From: CAVSWT01 sp963731745
GTDB taxonomy: Bacteria > Bacteroidota > Ignavibacteria > Ignavibacteriales > Ignavibacteriaceae
Direction of reading: 5' to 3'
NCBI GenBank assembly: GCA_963731745.1
Contig: CAVSWT010000006.1
Span: forward strand, 102,717 to 166,716
Length of the DNA: 64,000 nt
The first letter of the stretch is position 1; the number at the start of each line of letters is the position of its first letter. Under the pieces are notes generated by a model. That model saw only the letters and a program-made list of their open reading frames with translations. It made no database searches and was not told the origin of the DNA. Made by a program: the position numbers and the translations under genes. Positions 8,315-17,700 of the stretch are shown here, piece after piece.

Positions 8315-9793
8315 TTATTTTATCATTTTATCCCACGTATCATAGTGTTCTTTAATTGTTCCCTTTGGAATGCTTAGAGCTATTATAAAAAGCCCAATCA
8401 CTATATCGTTAATTTGGCCTATGGAGGAATAGCCTTGCAGAATAAAAGAGGTGATGATAAATATTAGACCAATTAAAATATTTAAATATCTTCCTGGCCT
8501 AATTACTTCTCCCATAGATATTACGGAAAAAGTAAGAACCAAAGCTCCGCCAAGATGATTAATATCGGCGGCAGTTTGAGTATTCCCGAGCAGATTAGGG
8601 ACAAACATCATCCAGAGGCCAAGTACAGAAGTAATGATTAAATTCCATGGGAATGTCATTCCCCACAGAGAAGCTTTAAATACTTTTGATGGGCTTTCAT
8701 AAAAAGCCTGAAGCCCTGGTGATCTTGAATCATTCTCGCCTTCAATAGTATCGCCTTTCCAAAATGTCCGCCAAAATGGTTTACCATTCCGTAATGATTT
8801 TTTTATGAACTGTACCATCGCAACAACTTCATCTACTTCTAAAGGAATCATGGGAAGCATACAGAGCGCAGCTAACAGACAAAACGAACACCAATGGCCA
8901 ACAATAACAGGCTGTGAAATTACAAGTGTAATATGAACTAACCCCAATGGAATAACAAGTATTCCAAAAATAGTAACCATCCACGGCATTGTTCTCCATC
9001 TTGCAGGTGAGCCCATCCATCCCATTAAAAATTCAAAAGTATATGCAAATGCTCCAAGACCTGCATCAGAAATTGGAAGTGAATCAGACATTTTTGAATG
9101 AAGAACTAAACTGCTGCCGCTCCCAAAAAATGGATCCCAGATATTATTAATAAAACCCATTTGATAAGCAGCCAAATATCTTGAAACAACAAAACCAGCA
9201 AAGCCCAAGGCAATTAAAATTGAACGCTGCGCCCAGGATGATGGATTATATGACCAGCCAGGAGGAACATCAGGACCCATCTTCATATAATTAATCATGT
9301 TTGGCATACCAGGGATTAAGATTGTTAAAGCAATAATAAAAATGCCAACGAAGGTTTCATTTAAATAAATCATTGAGGACGGCGCCCAAAAAATAAGCGG
9401 TGCCGCATTCAGCCAAACACCAATGAAGCAGGCAAGCCAAAGCGAAACAGGACGATTAGGTTTTAATGATCGGAAACCTAAAATTATTATTAAAAATCCT
9501 GAAAGAATGTCGCTCCACATTAGGATAGTACTACGGAGATTTAATGAGAGCCAAACGGTTCTTCCTCCTGTTGGCGATACTACTCCTCTGCTGTAATCAA
9601 AAGTGAGTGGACTTAGTATAAGCCAAACTCCTAATAAAATTATAGTCCAATAAACCCATTGTGTTTTATGATGATGGTGAACAAGCATCTTGAAATGTTC
9701 CTGCTTGCTCATTCCGTTTGATCCATTCCCCTTATTACTCTCCGATTTCATTTCAGGACGAGTACTACCTCTATCTTCCATCTTAATTTTCAT
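8315..9793 (-). CDS. Polytopic protein with SPW repeats flanking a vitamin K epoxide reductase-like domain
   Basis: The 492-residue product begins with a polar tail containing 'HHHHK', then an SPW-type segment ('LLGVWLILSPLTFDYS', 'GVWLNAAPLIFWAPSS'). A VKOR-like domain follows with the thioredoxin-type pair in 'HWCSFCLLAALCMLPMIP' near residue 300, and a second SPW-like segment ('LGLWMMFVPNLLGNTQ', 'GGALVLTFSVISMGEVIRPG') closes it. Around ten membrane spans are expected. VKOR proteins shuttle electrons between disulfides and quinones. It is packed between the enolase-like gene (2 bases) and the SDR gene (25 bases). The start is uncertain because there is no strong ribosome site; an internal Met at residue 28 is an alternative. 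Confidence 0.8.
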   Translation of the reverse strand: MKIKMEDRGSTRPEMKSESNKGNGSNGMSKQEHFKMLVHHHHKTQWVYWTIILLGVWLILSPLTFDYSRGVVSPTGGRTVWLSLNLRSTILMWSDILSGFLIIILGFRSLKPNRPVSLWLACFIGVWLNAAPLIFWAPSSMIYLNETFVGIFIIALTILIPGMPNMINYMKMGPDVPPGWSYNPSSWAQRSILIALGFAGFVVSRYLAAYQMGFINNIWDPFFGSGSSLVLHSKMSDSLPISDAGLGAFAYTFEFLMGWMGSPARWRTMPWMVTIFGILVIPLGLVHITLVISQPVIVGHWCSFCLLAALCMLPMIPLEVDEVVAMVQFIKKSLRNGKPFWRTFWKGDTIEGENDSRSPGLQAFYESPSKVFKASLWGMTFPWNLIITSVLGLWMMFVPNLLGNTQTAADINHLGGALVLTFSVISMGEVIRPGRYLNILIGLIFIITSFILQGYSSIGQINDIVIGLFIIALSIPKGTIKEHYDTWDKMIK

Positions 9794-9818
9794 CTACGCC
9801 ACTATATTTATCATCAGT

Positions 9819-10817
9819 TTATATAATTATTATTAGCAGCAAAACTATAACCACGCAAATTGTTAATGTTGATATTGTGAATGCTGTTCTATGAATATCC
9901 ACGAAAAGATCTTTACTTTTTTTAATTGCTCTTTTATCAAATTCTCCGTGAGCACCAAAATCACCTTTAACAGGTTCCCATAAATTAAAAGGATTATTCT
10001 TATCGGCTTTTTCGTCAGTAAGCTGCGAACCATAACCATTTTTTGCCAGGTATCTATCTCCCAAGCCGGGAAAGAATTTGTTGCCTATAATTATTACGGT
10101 GTTATTAAATCCAATATACATTTCTCTTCTTTTATGATAAGCAGCATAATATATTGCTTCCGCAGCTACTTCAGGCTGATATATTGGCGGAACCGGCTGA
10201 GGTTTTTTATCAAAATTATTTTTACACCAGCTAAATTGAGGAGTATTTAATGCCGGCATCTGCACCATTGTTAAATGCACATTTACATTGTCATGAATTA
10301 ATTCTGCTCTAAGCGATTCGGTAAAACCTTGTATGGCATGTTTGGCTCCGCAATAAGCGGTTTGAAGAGGTATGCCTCTATAAGCCAATGCAGAACCAAC
10401 CTGTACAATTACGCCTTCATTCCTTTCTTTCATTCTTTTAAGTGCACTCATAGTTCCATATACAAAACCTAAGTATGTAACTTCTGTAACTCTTTTAAAT
10501 TCATCAGGGGTAATTTCGAGAAAGGGAGAAAACACTGTGGTCATGGCATCGTTTACCCAAATATTAATTGGCCCTAATTCATCTTCTATTTTCTTAGCAG
10601 CGTTTTCTACTTCATCTGCGTTTGCAACATCCGCTTGAACAAAAATTGCTTTCACGCCAAAGGATTCAACATCTTTTTTTGCACCCTCCAAGCCTTCAAT
10701 ACCTCGGGCAATTAGTCCAATACTGCAACCGTTGGAAGCGAATTTTTTTGCAGCAGCCCGTCCTATACCGGCTGAAGCTCCAGTTATAACAACAACTTCA
10801 CCATTGGGATTATTCAT
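9819..10817 (-). CDS. SDR-family oxidoreductase with C-terminal membrane anchor
   Basis: This is a classical short-chain dehydrogenase with the cofactor loop 'TGASAGIG' at residues 12-19, the 'VND' variant of the NAG motif near 90, catalytic Ser142, Tyr155 and Lys159 ('YCGAK'). It is longer than usual (332 aa): after the Rossmann domain comes an extension ending in a hydrophobic run (about residues 312-332), a likely membrane tail. Tailed SDRs of this kind often neighbour membrane stress genes. It lies 94 bases downstream of the ThDP enzyme stop and just upstream of the VKOR/SPW gene, forming a run of four co-directional genes. The substrate is unknown. Confidence 0.87.
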   Translation of the reverse strand: MNNPNGEVVVITGASAGIGRAAAKKFASNGCSIGLIARGIEGLEGAKKDVESFGVKAIFVQADVANADEVENAAKKIEDELGPINIWVNDAMTTVFSPFLEITPDEFKRVTEVTYLGFVYGTMSALKRMKERNEGVIVQVGSALAYRGIPLQTAYCGAKHAIQGFTESLRAELIHDNVNVHLTMVQMPALNTPQFSWCKNNFDKKPQPVPPIYQPEVAAEAIYYAAYHKRREMYIGFNNTVIIIGNKFFPGLGDRYLAKNGYGSQLTDEKADKNNPFNLWEPVKGDFGAHGEFDKRAIKKSKDLFVDIHRTAFTISTLTICVVIVLLLIIII

Positions 10818-10911
10818 ATAGTCTTACTATTATTTTAAGAAATTATTTATTCCCTAATTGCTAGCATCTACGCTCTCCTTGAGCCAAGATACCAGCAATC
10901 GGGTAAATGTT

Positions 10912-12675
10912 TTAAATTAGTTCTCTCACTTTATCAGAGGCGATTGTCCATGCAATCTTTTCTCTATTTGGTTCACCTTTTATCAGTGATTTAGCTAAAT
11001 GTTTACCTTGTTTGTAAGTAGCTTTTGGAGGCAGCGGCGGTTCAAAAGGATCAACAACTGCTTCAATTAAAACAGGCCCAGGAGTGTTTAGTGCTTTTTG
11101 TAAAGTATCACCGCAATTTTTGGGGTTGTCTATTGAAAAACCAATTCCTCCGCAAGCTTCAGCAATTTTGACAAAGTCTATAGGTTCCAGCTTAACACCA
11201 AATTCAGGATTTCCATTCATTACCATTTGTTCCCATTTAATTTGGCCAAGCGTATTATTTTTTATTACAACTACTTTTACAGGCAGCTTATATTTAACAC
11301 AAGTAGAAAATTCAGCCATCAACATTGAGAATCCGCCGTCACCTACAAATGCTACACATTGTCTATCCGGATAAGCAACCTGCGCGGCAATTGCATAAGG
11401 GAATCCATTAGCCATAGTCGCAAGATTTCCAGAGAGTGAAAATTTTTGATTTCTCTTTGCTTTAATTTGTCTTGCCCACCATGTTGCAATAGTTCCTGAA
11501 TCAGAAGCGATAATCGCATCGTCTTTTAATAAATTTCCCAGATGCCAAGATACCACCTGAGGTTTCATTGGTTTATCTTTTCTTGTACCTCTTTCTTCCA
11601 TTAATTCCCACCATTTTTTCATTCCTTCTTGAGCAATCTCCAAAAATCTTCGTTCTTCATTTCTGAGAAGCAAAGGAATTAAACTGCGAAGCACATTCTT
11701 ACTGTCGCCCATTAAAGGAGCATCGACAGGATATCTTAAACCAAATCTTGCGGGGTCAATATCAATTTGAACACACTTAGCCTGGCCGGGTTTAGGATAA
11801 AATTCTATATAAGGAAATGAAGTTCCTACCATAAATAAAGTATCACATTCTTCAATCGCCTCTTGCGAAGGCAAGGTTCCCAACAACCCGATACTTCCCG
11901 TAGTGTAAGGGCTATCATCCGGGACACATCCTTTACCCAAAAGAGGTTTAATAATAGGAGCCGCTAATATTTCAGCTACCTCTTCCAATTCATCCGCAGC
12001 ACCTAGCGCGCCTCTGCCTGCAAGTATTGCAATTTTTTTCCCGTTATTTAGAACTTGTGCAGCTGCTTGTAAATCAATTCTTGACGGCTCTCCTGAATTA
12101 GTAGTTATTGTGCTTGAAGAATGGTGGGCAATATTTCTCTTGGATCTTTTAAGTACACTTTCCAATTCCTGCATATCAACAGGAAAAGTTATATGTGCAA
12201 CACCACGCCTGCTTATAGCAGTTCTACAAGCAAGGTTGGTGACATTTTCAATATGTTCAGGCCCCATAATTCTTTCATTGTAAACTGCCACATCCATATA
12301 AAGCTTATCAAGCTCAACATCCTGCTGGCCATATGTATTAGTTAAATCATGGTATTGACTCCCGGTAATAGCTAATACAGGCTGCCCGTCTAATTTAGCA
12401 TCATACAAACCATTTAATAAATGTACACCACCCGGGCCTGATGTTGCTAAGCATACTCCAAGTTTTCCAGTAAACTTTGCATAGCCGCAAGCCATAAATG
12501 CTGCTGCTTCTTCATGCCTGACGTGTATGAATTTAATTTTATCTTGCTTTTGTCTGAGAGCTTCCATTATCCCGTTGATTCCATCCCCGGGTAAACCAAA
12601 AATTGTATCGACTCCCCAATCAATCAAAGTATCTAATAAAATTTCAGACGCTGTAACTTTATATCTATCCTCCAT
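10912..12675 (-). CDS. Thiamine diphosphate enzyme, pyruvate oxidase/acetolactate synthase-like
   Basis: The 587-residue product has the three domains of the POX/AHAS group. The N-terminal PYR domain has the activating Glu in 'HVRHEEAAAFMACGYA' (about residue 55), a central FAD-type domain follows ('ILAGRGALGA'), and the C-terminal PP domain has the ThDP motif beginning 'GDGGFSM' near residue 443 and ending 'IKNN'. It most resembles PoxB-like pyruvate:quinone oxidoreductases that feed electrons to the membrane while making acetate, but the membrane-binding C-terminal peptide of E. coli PoxB is not obvious. It is divergently placed from the cytochrome oxidase operon, with 287 bases between them holding both promoters. 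Confidence 0.87.
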   Translation of the reverse strand: MEDRYKVTASEILLDTLIDWGVDTIFGLPGDGINGIMEALRQKQDKIKFIHVRHEEAAAFMACGYAKFTGKLGVCLATSGPGGVHLLNGLYDAKLDGQPVLAITGSQYHDLTNTYGQQDVELDKLYMDVAVYNERIMGPEHIENVTNLACRTAISRRGVAHITFPVDMQELESVLKRSKRNIAHHSSSTITTNSGEPSRIDLQAAAQVLNNGKKIAILAGRGALGAADELEEVAEILAAPIIKPLLGKGCVPDDSPYTTGSIGLLGTLPSQEAIEECDTLFMVGTSFPYIEFYPKPGQAKCVQIDIDPARFGLRYPVDAPLMGDSKNVLRSLIPLLLRNEERRFLEIAQEGMKKWWELMEERGTRKDKPMKPQVVSWHLGNLLKDDAIIASDSGTIATWWARQIKAKRNQKFSLSGNLATMANGFPYAIAAQVAYPDRQCVAFVGDGGFSMLMAEFSTCVKYKLPVKVVVIKNNTLGQIKWEQMVMNGNPEFGVKLEPIDFVKIAEACGGIGFSIDNPKNCGDTLQKALNTPGPVLIEAVVDPFEPPLPPKATYKQGKHLAKSLIKGEPNREKIAWTIASDKVRELI

Positions 12676-12962
12676 ATCATATCCTCGTGTTTAGTTTTAC
12701 TTAAAAGGAATCTTGTTCTGTTATAAACAATTTTAATTATAAAATAAAATTTGAATTGTGTATGTGATACATTTTAAACTTTTTCATTATGGTGTTTTGA
12801 ATCATCTCATTAGTAATCTATAAAATATATTTTTATACAAATATTACTACGTTAATTATGATGGAGCTGTCTTTATTTATCTATTTAATAAATCATCTGT
12901 ATAATTTTTAATCAAGACGCTTTTCCAAATTAATTGGTGGTATACTATTAACGTTCAAAATT

Positions 12963-13913
12963 ATGCAACAAGTAATTCAATTCTTCTCAACTTTATTTTC
13001 AACTGGTTCTTCCGAAGCCGACAACATAAATACCCTCTTTTTAAGATATATGATTTTAGCTGGATTCATTGTTTTATTAGTCACTAGTCTTATCATAATA
13101 GAAGCCTTTAGGTATAATGCTAAGAAAAAAACTAAAGATCCAAAACAAGTATTTGGAAATACAAAACTGGAAATGGTGTGGACTATCTTACCTTTATTAG
13201 CTGTTACATTCTTCTTCTTTTTAACAGTTAGCTCTATGAGTGCAATAAATCTTCCACATAAACAAAACAAACCTCCCGATATTGTTATCATTGCTCACCA
13301 ATGGTGGTGGGATATAAAATATCCAAAGTACAATGTAGAAACTGCAAACGAACTACATATTCCAGTAAAAGAAAAATTATTAGCTCAAATTGAATCTGCT
13401 GACGTTATACATGATTGGTGGGTTCCATCATTGGGAAGAAAAATTGACGCAGTTCCGGGAAGAAAAAATTATACCTGGATTGATGCAGGTCAAACCGGAG
13501 ATTATGAAGGCGCTTGCAGCGAATATTGTGGAATGGAGCATGCATGGATGAGAATAAAAGTAATTGCCGAATCAAAAGATGATTTTACTCAGTGGATTAA
13601 TTCGCAGCAGAAAATACCAGCTTTGTCAAAAGACAGCATGGCTTTGAATGGGGCGAAGTTTTTTCAATTCAATACCTGTGCAGGTTGTCATTCGATTTCC
13701 GGCACACCGGCAAATGCAAAGATAGGCCCAAATTTGACTCACTTTGCATCACGACAAACAATGTTAAGCGGAATGATGAAAAATAATGATCATAATTTAA
13801 AGCGATGGTTAACTAATCCTCAAAAAGTTAAGCCAGGTGCACATATGCCCAATTTTATATTAACCAAGAATCAAGTCAATGATCTTGCAGAATATTTGGA
13901 AGAATTGAAATGA
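12963..13913 (+). CDS. coxB: Cytochrome c oxidase subunit II with fused cytochrome c domain
   Basis: The 316-residue product has two N-terminal membrane helices (about 28-48 and 72-92), the periplasmic cupredoxin domain with CuA ligands His150, Cys185, Cys189, His193 and Met196 ('CSEYCGMEH'), and a C-terminal cytochrome c domain with 'CAGCH' at 239-243 and axial Met295. This is the caa3-type architecture, in which the oxidase accepts electrons through its own c domain. It starts the operon; the stop overlaps the ctaD start (ATGA). Promoter sequence should lie in the 287-base divergent region upstream, which contains TATACT at 12941. Confidence 0.95.
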   Translation: MQQVIQFFSTLFSTGSSEADNINTLFLRYMILAGFIVLLVTSLIIIEAFRYNAKKKTKDPKQVFGNTKLEMVWTILPLLAVTFFFFLTVSSMSAINLPHKQNKPPDIVIIAHQWWWDIKYPKYNVETANELHIPVKEKLLAQIESADVIHDWWVPSLGRKIDAVPGRKNYTWIDAGQTGDYEGACSEYCGMEHAWMRIKVIAESKDDFTQWINSQQKIPALSKDSMALNGAKFFQFNTCAGCHSISGTPANAKIGPNLTHFASRQTMLSGMMKNNDHNLKRWLTNPQKVKPGAHMPNFILTKNQVNDLAEYLEELK

Positions 13914-15568
13914 GTTTCAGCATTCAAATTCCTGAACAAGTGGATTCTTTTCCTAAGTTAAAATCTGAAAACGGATTTTTACAATGGATATCTTCGGTCG
14001 ATCATAAGATGATTGGAATAATGTATCTATGGACTTCACTAATTTTTCTTATCGTCGGCTTTGCTGAAGCAATGTTAATGAGAATACAATTAGCACAGCC
14101 TGGTAATCAAGTGTTATCTCCGGAAGCTTATAATCAAATATTTACCATGCATGGGACCACAATGATCTTTCTAGTGCTGACACCCATGCTAATTGGATTT
14201 GCAACCTATTTGCTTCCTTTGATGATCGGTGCGAATGAAATGGCATATCCAAGATTAAATGCTTTTAGTTTTTGGATTTTCTTCTTCGGTGGTCTGCTTC
14301 TTTATTTTAGTTTTCTTGCAGGCGGTGCACCAAATGTTGGATGGTTCAGTTATGCACCATTAAGCGAAAAGTTTTATAGCATTACACCGGGAGTAAATTA
14401 TTGGGCATTAAGCATTTTAGTTATGGGTATAGGTACAATTGGTGCCGCGCTTAATTTTATAGTTACTACTTTAACCATGAGAACCCCAGGACTCAAGTTA
14501 ACTAGACTTCCTTTGTTTGTATGGATGGTATTTGTAAATGCATTTTTAATACTTGGAGCTTTCCCGGTTTTAAATGCCGGGTTAGTTATGATATTAATTG
14601 ACCGCATATTAAATGCTCACTTTTTCTTATCTGCTACGGGCGGCTCTGCAATAATATGGCAGCATGTATTTTGGACCTTCGGTCATCCTGAAGTTTATAT
14701 TTTGGCACTACCTGCTTTTGGAATTGCTTCCGAAGTTATTCCTGTCTTTTCACGTAAACCAATTTTTGGATATGAATTTGTTGCAGCATCTACAGTGGCG
14801 ATTGCTTTATTATCATTCGGGGTTTGGGCGCATCATATGTTTGCCGCCGGATTGGGGACAACCTTTGATGCATTTTTTGCTGCTACAAGTATGCTGATCG
14901 CTGTTCCAACCGGAGTTAAAATTTTTAATTGGATTGCTACAATGTGGGGCGGTTCAATACATTTTAAAACTGCAATGTTGTTCGCTGTTGCTTTTTTAAT
15001 TGAGTTTACTGTTGGCGGATTAAGCGGAGTTGGTTTTGCTATGGTTCCAATAGACTGGCGCTTAACAGATACCTATTTTGTTGTAGCACATATTCATTAT
15101 GTATTTATAGGCGCTTCATTAATTTGCGGATTTGCTGCAGCCTATTATTGGTTTCCTAAAATGACTGGAAGAATGCTCTCTGAAAAAATTGGACGCTGGC
15201 ATTTTTGGTTATTCATTATCGGATTCAATTGTACATTTTTTGTTTTTCATTTTCTTGGCCTTCTTGGAATGCCGCGTAGAGTTTATACTTATCCTGATCT
15301 TCCATATTTAGGTTCATTAAATATGTTCTCAACTATAAGTGCCGTTGTATTAGGAATTTCATTTTTTGTTTTTGTGTGGAATATCATTTATAGTTTGAAG
15401 CATGGTGAAACTGCCGGTGACAATCCATGGAATGGCTGGACATTAGAATGGCTTGCGGCCTCTCCGCCTAAACCTAAAAGTTTTGAAACTATTCCGCTTG
15501 TCAAAAGCAGAAGGCCTTTATGGGATTTGAATCATCCTGATGATCCGGATTGGAAAAGGAAAAAATAA
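13910..15568 (+). CDS. ctaD: Cytochrome c oxidase subunit I (A1-type haem-copper oxidase)
   Basis: The 552-residue product has twelve predicted helices and all catalytic residues: haem a ligand His81, CuB His259 with cross-linked Tyr263 in 'GHPEVYIL' (the A1-subfamily form), CuB His308 and His309, haem a3 His394 and haem a His396 in 'VVAHIHYVF'. It reduces oxygen at the inner membrane and pumps protons. The start ATG overlaps the coxB stop, so expression is coupled. Length and motifs are normal. Confidence 0.97.
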   Translation: MSFSIQIPEQVDSFPKLKSENGFLQWISSVDHKMIGIMYLWTSLIFLIVGFAEAMLMRIQLAQPGNQVLSPEAYNQIFTMHGTTMIFLVLTPMLIGFATYLLPLMIGANEMAYPRLNAFSFWIFFFGGLLLYFSFLAGGAPNVGWFSYAPLSEKFYSITPGVNYWALSILVMGIGTIGAALNFIVTTLTMRTPGLKLTRLPLFVWMVFVNAFLILGAFPVLNAGLVMILIDRILNAHFFLSATGGSAIIWQHVFWTFGHPEVYILALPAFGIASEVIPVFSRKPIFGYEFVAASTVAIALLSFGVWAHHMFAAGLGTTFDAFFAATSMLIAVPTGVKIFNWIATMWGGSIHFKTAMLFAVAFLIEFTVGGLSGVGFAMVPIDWRLTDTYFVVAHIHYVFIGASLICGFAAAYYWFPKMTGRMLSEKIGRWHFWLFIIGFNCTFFVFHFLGLLGMPRRVYTYPDLPYLGSLNMFSTISAVVLGISFFVFVWNIIYSLKHGETAGDNPWNGWTLEWLAASPPKPKSFETIPLVKSRRPLWDLNHPDDPDWKRKK

Positions 15569-15577
15569 AGGATTGGC

Positions 15578-16129
15578 ATGAATAAAAATAAATTAATGAT
15601 GTTATTATTCGTCGGCTCAGAAGCTTTCTTTTTCCTAGCTTTGATTATATCCTATGTTTATTACAGTCATCCGGGGGGAACACTTTCTTCAACAGCAAAA
15701 TATCTTGAGTTCAAGAAAACATTAATCTTTACATTATTTCTTTTATCAAGCAGTGCTACTATTTGGGCAGCAGGTTCAAATTTAAAGAAAGGCAAAAGAA
15801 AACAATTAATTGGTTGGCTTGTTGTAACTATTGTTTTAGGAATAATTTTTTTATTTGGACAAGGAAGTGAGTATGAAAGATTAATAACCTCAAATGTTAC
15901 AATTAGTCAAAACGTCTTTGGTTCTGCGTTTTTTACTTTAACCGGTTTTCATGGAATCCATGTGATTATTGGACTGATAGTGTTATCTGTAATAACAATT
16001 TTAGTATCAAGTAAAAAATTTGAATCAATTGAAGCAACAGCTTTTGAATCAGCATCAATCTATTGGCACTTTGTGGATGCTGTTTGGATTGTGGTATTTA
16101 GTGTAGTTTATATTGGAGCGATCATATGA
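15578..16129 (+). CDS. ctaE: Cytochrome c oxidase subunit III
   Basis: The 183-residue product has five hydrophobic segments and the subunit III landmarks 'FLLSSSATIWAAG', 'TGFHGIHVIIGL' and 'YWHFVDAVWIVVFSVVYI'. It stabilises subunit I and its proton-uptake path. The first two helices of seven-helix forms are missing, as in other short bacterial versions. It begins 9 bases after ctaD, and its stop overlaps the CtaG start. Confidence 0.92.
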   Translation: MNKNKLMMLLFVGSEAFFFLALIISYVYYSHPGGTLSSTAKYLEFKKTLIFTLFLLSSSATIWAAGSNLKKGKRKQLIGWLVVTIVLGIIFLFGQGSEYERLITSNVTISQNVFGSAFFTLTGFHGIHVIIGLIVLSVITILVSSKKFESIEATAFESASIYWHFVDAVWIVVFSVVYIGAII

Positions 16130-16941
16130 CAACGATTGAACTTTTATTACACCATTGGCATTTAAATATTTTCGCCTTAGTCATTACAATATCATTAATA
16201 TTTTTTCATATAATAACTAATCGATATAAGCTGACAAGAAAAAGTATTTATTTCTTCAGCGGCATTTTACTTTTTATTTTATCAACATTTTCTTCATTAG
16301 ATTTTTTAGGGAATAATTATTTATTCAGTGCCCACATGATAGAACATATAATTATTCTTCTAGTCATTCCTCCGCTGCTGCTATCCGGAACAGACAAAGA
16401 ATTTTTAATCAAAGTATTTTCAAAACCTAAAGCTGAAAAAATCGGTAATATTATTTTCAATCCTATAGTTGCCTGGTTTCTTGGTGTGGGCTCAATGTGG
16501 TTTTGGCATATTCCTTATCTTTTTAGATTAATGAAAACATATCATTCAATTCATTTAATCCAAATGTTTTCATTACTAGTGCTAGGAGTTATTTTTATTT
16601 GGCCTGTTTTCTCACCAATAAAATTACGAAAACTTGAACCACTTAACAGCTCATTATATTTATTTTCAGCTTGCGTGGGCTGCACTGTTCTTGGAATATT
16701 TATAACATTTGCTCCAGCCGGCATGTATACTGCTTATTATTTTGGCAGCAATAAAGTGATCTTAAATATGATACAAAATAATTGGGGAATTACTCCCGGA
16801 ATTGATCAGCAAATGGGCGGACTAATTATGTGGGTCCCTGCTTGCATAGTTTATCTAACAAATATTTTAATTACAATTTCCAAATGGTATAAAACTCAGG
16901 AAATAGAGAATAGCAATGAAATTATATTTCATAAAGGATAA
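16126..16941 (+). CDS. ctaG: CtaG-type (caa3) cytochrome c oxidase assembly protein
   Basis: The 271-residue product has about seven helices and the caa3_CtaG pattern: 'FSAHMIEHIIILLVIPPLLL', 'GVGSMWFWHIPYLF' and a late 'DQQMGGLIMWVPACIVYL'. Bacillus-type CtaG is needed to assemble the copper centre of caa3 oxidase and is unrelated to the mitochondrial Cox11-type CtaG. The conserved His and Met residues fit copper handling. The ATG overlaps the subunit III stop. Confidence 0.87.
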   Translation: MTTIELLLHHWHLNIFALVITISLIFFHIITNRYKLTRKSIYFFSGILLFILSTFSSLDFLGNNYLFSAHMIEHIIILLVIPPLLLSGTDKEFLIKVFSKPKAEKIGNIIFNPIVAWFLGVGSMWFWHIPYLFRLMKTYHSIHLIQMFSLLVLGVIFIWPVFSPIKLRKLEPLNSSLYLFSACVGCTVLGIFITFAPAGMYTAYYFGSNKVILNMIQNNWGITPGIDQQMGGLIMWVPACIVYLTNILITISKWYKTQEIENSNEIIFHKG

Positions 16942-16969
16942 TAATTTTATTTATAGGAGATCTATTTAG

Positions 16970-17185
16970 ATGGAAGAAAAGAAATTAAATAAGCTCTCAG
17001 ATGTTTATCCGTTAACACCAGCTAAACCAGAAAAATTGCCCAAGCCGACTTTCTGGCCGATATTTTTAGCATTCAGTGTTATCTTTTTCTTTTGGGGATT
17101 TATTACTTCAATTATTATATCCGGAGTAGGATTTTTAATGATAGGTATTTCAATTTATGGATGGATAATGGATTTAAAACCATGA
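16970..17185 (+). CDS. Small two-helix membrane protein, probable oxidase/bc-complex accessory subunit
   Basis: The 71-residue product has a proline-rich polar N-terminus ('YPLTPAKPEKLPKPTFWP') and two hydrophobic segments ending 'GISIYGWIMDLKP'. It resembles the small subunit-IV-like proteins that sit in oxidase operons of actinobacterial and caa3 type, but I cannot name a family with certainty. A GGAGAT ribosome site lies upstream, and the stop overlaps the Rieske start (ATGA), so it is produced together with the complex. Confidence 0.7.
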   Translation: MEEKKLNKLSDVYPLTPAKPEKLPKPTFWPIFLAFSVIFFFWGFITSIIISGVGFLMIGISIYGWIMDLKP

Positions 17186-17691
17186 GTGATTCTGATTTTT
17201 TAAATGAAATAACAAGCCGAAGAAAATTTTTAGTCAAAGTACTTTTGCTATTAAGTTCTTTCGTGGGAGTTCTACTTTCTATCCCGGTAATCGGTGCTCT
17301 GCTTGCACCATTCTTTAGAAAGACCCCTAAAACATGGAGAAATGTTGGAAGCGTGGATAAATTTGAAATCGGGAAAACAGTATTAGTAAAATTTAAAGAT
17401 GCTTCTCCGCTGCCATGGTCGGGGTTAACAGCACAAACAGCGTCCTGGTTAAGACGAGAATCGAAAGAAGAGTTTATTGCATTCTCAGTAAACTGTGCGC
17501 ATCTCGGTTGTCCTGTAAGATGGATAGCAGATGCAGAATTATTTTTATGTCCTTGTCACGGGGGAGTTTATAATAAAGATGGATCATATGCTGCTGGGCC
17601 GCCGCCGCATGGATTGGGCAAATATCCTGTAAGAGTTAAAAATAATCAGGTTGAAATTATGTCGAGTCCAATTCCAATTACAAACATATAA
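17182..17691 (+). CDS. Rieske 2Fe-2S protein of cytochrome bc complex
   Basis: The start at ATG 17182 was chosen over an earlier ATG at 17092 because it gives a 169-residue protein with a twin-arginine 'TSRRKFL' signal anchor followed by a hydrophobic segment, and it overlaps the upstream stop as ATGA. The cluster ligands are Cys105-x-His107 ('CAHLGC') and Cys123-x-x-His126 ('CPCHG'), with Cys110 and Cys125 able to form the stabilising disulfide. It passes electrons from quinol to the cytochrome c domain. It forms an operon with the cytochrome b gene, which starts 9 bases downstream. Confidence 0.93.
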   Translation: MSDSDFLNEITSRRKFLVKVLLLLSSFVGVLLSIPVIGALLAPFFRKTPKTWRNVGSVDKFEIGKTVLVKFKDASPLPWSGLTAQTASWLRRESKEEFIAFSVNCAHLGCPVRWIADAELFLCPCHGGVYNKDGSYAAGPPPHGLGKYPVRVKNNQVEIMSSPIPITNI

Positions 17692-17700
17692 GATTGACCT

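Noticed and set aside
17092..17181. Longer start for the Rieske protein
   Set aside because: The added 30 residues overlap the small membrane protein gene out of frame and would hide the twin-arginine signal; ATG 17182 fits the ATGA overlap.
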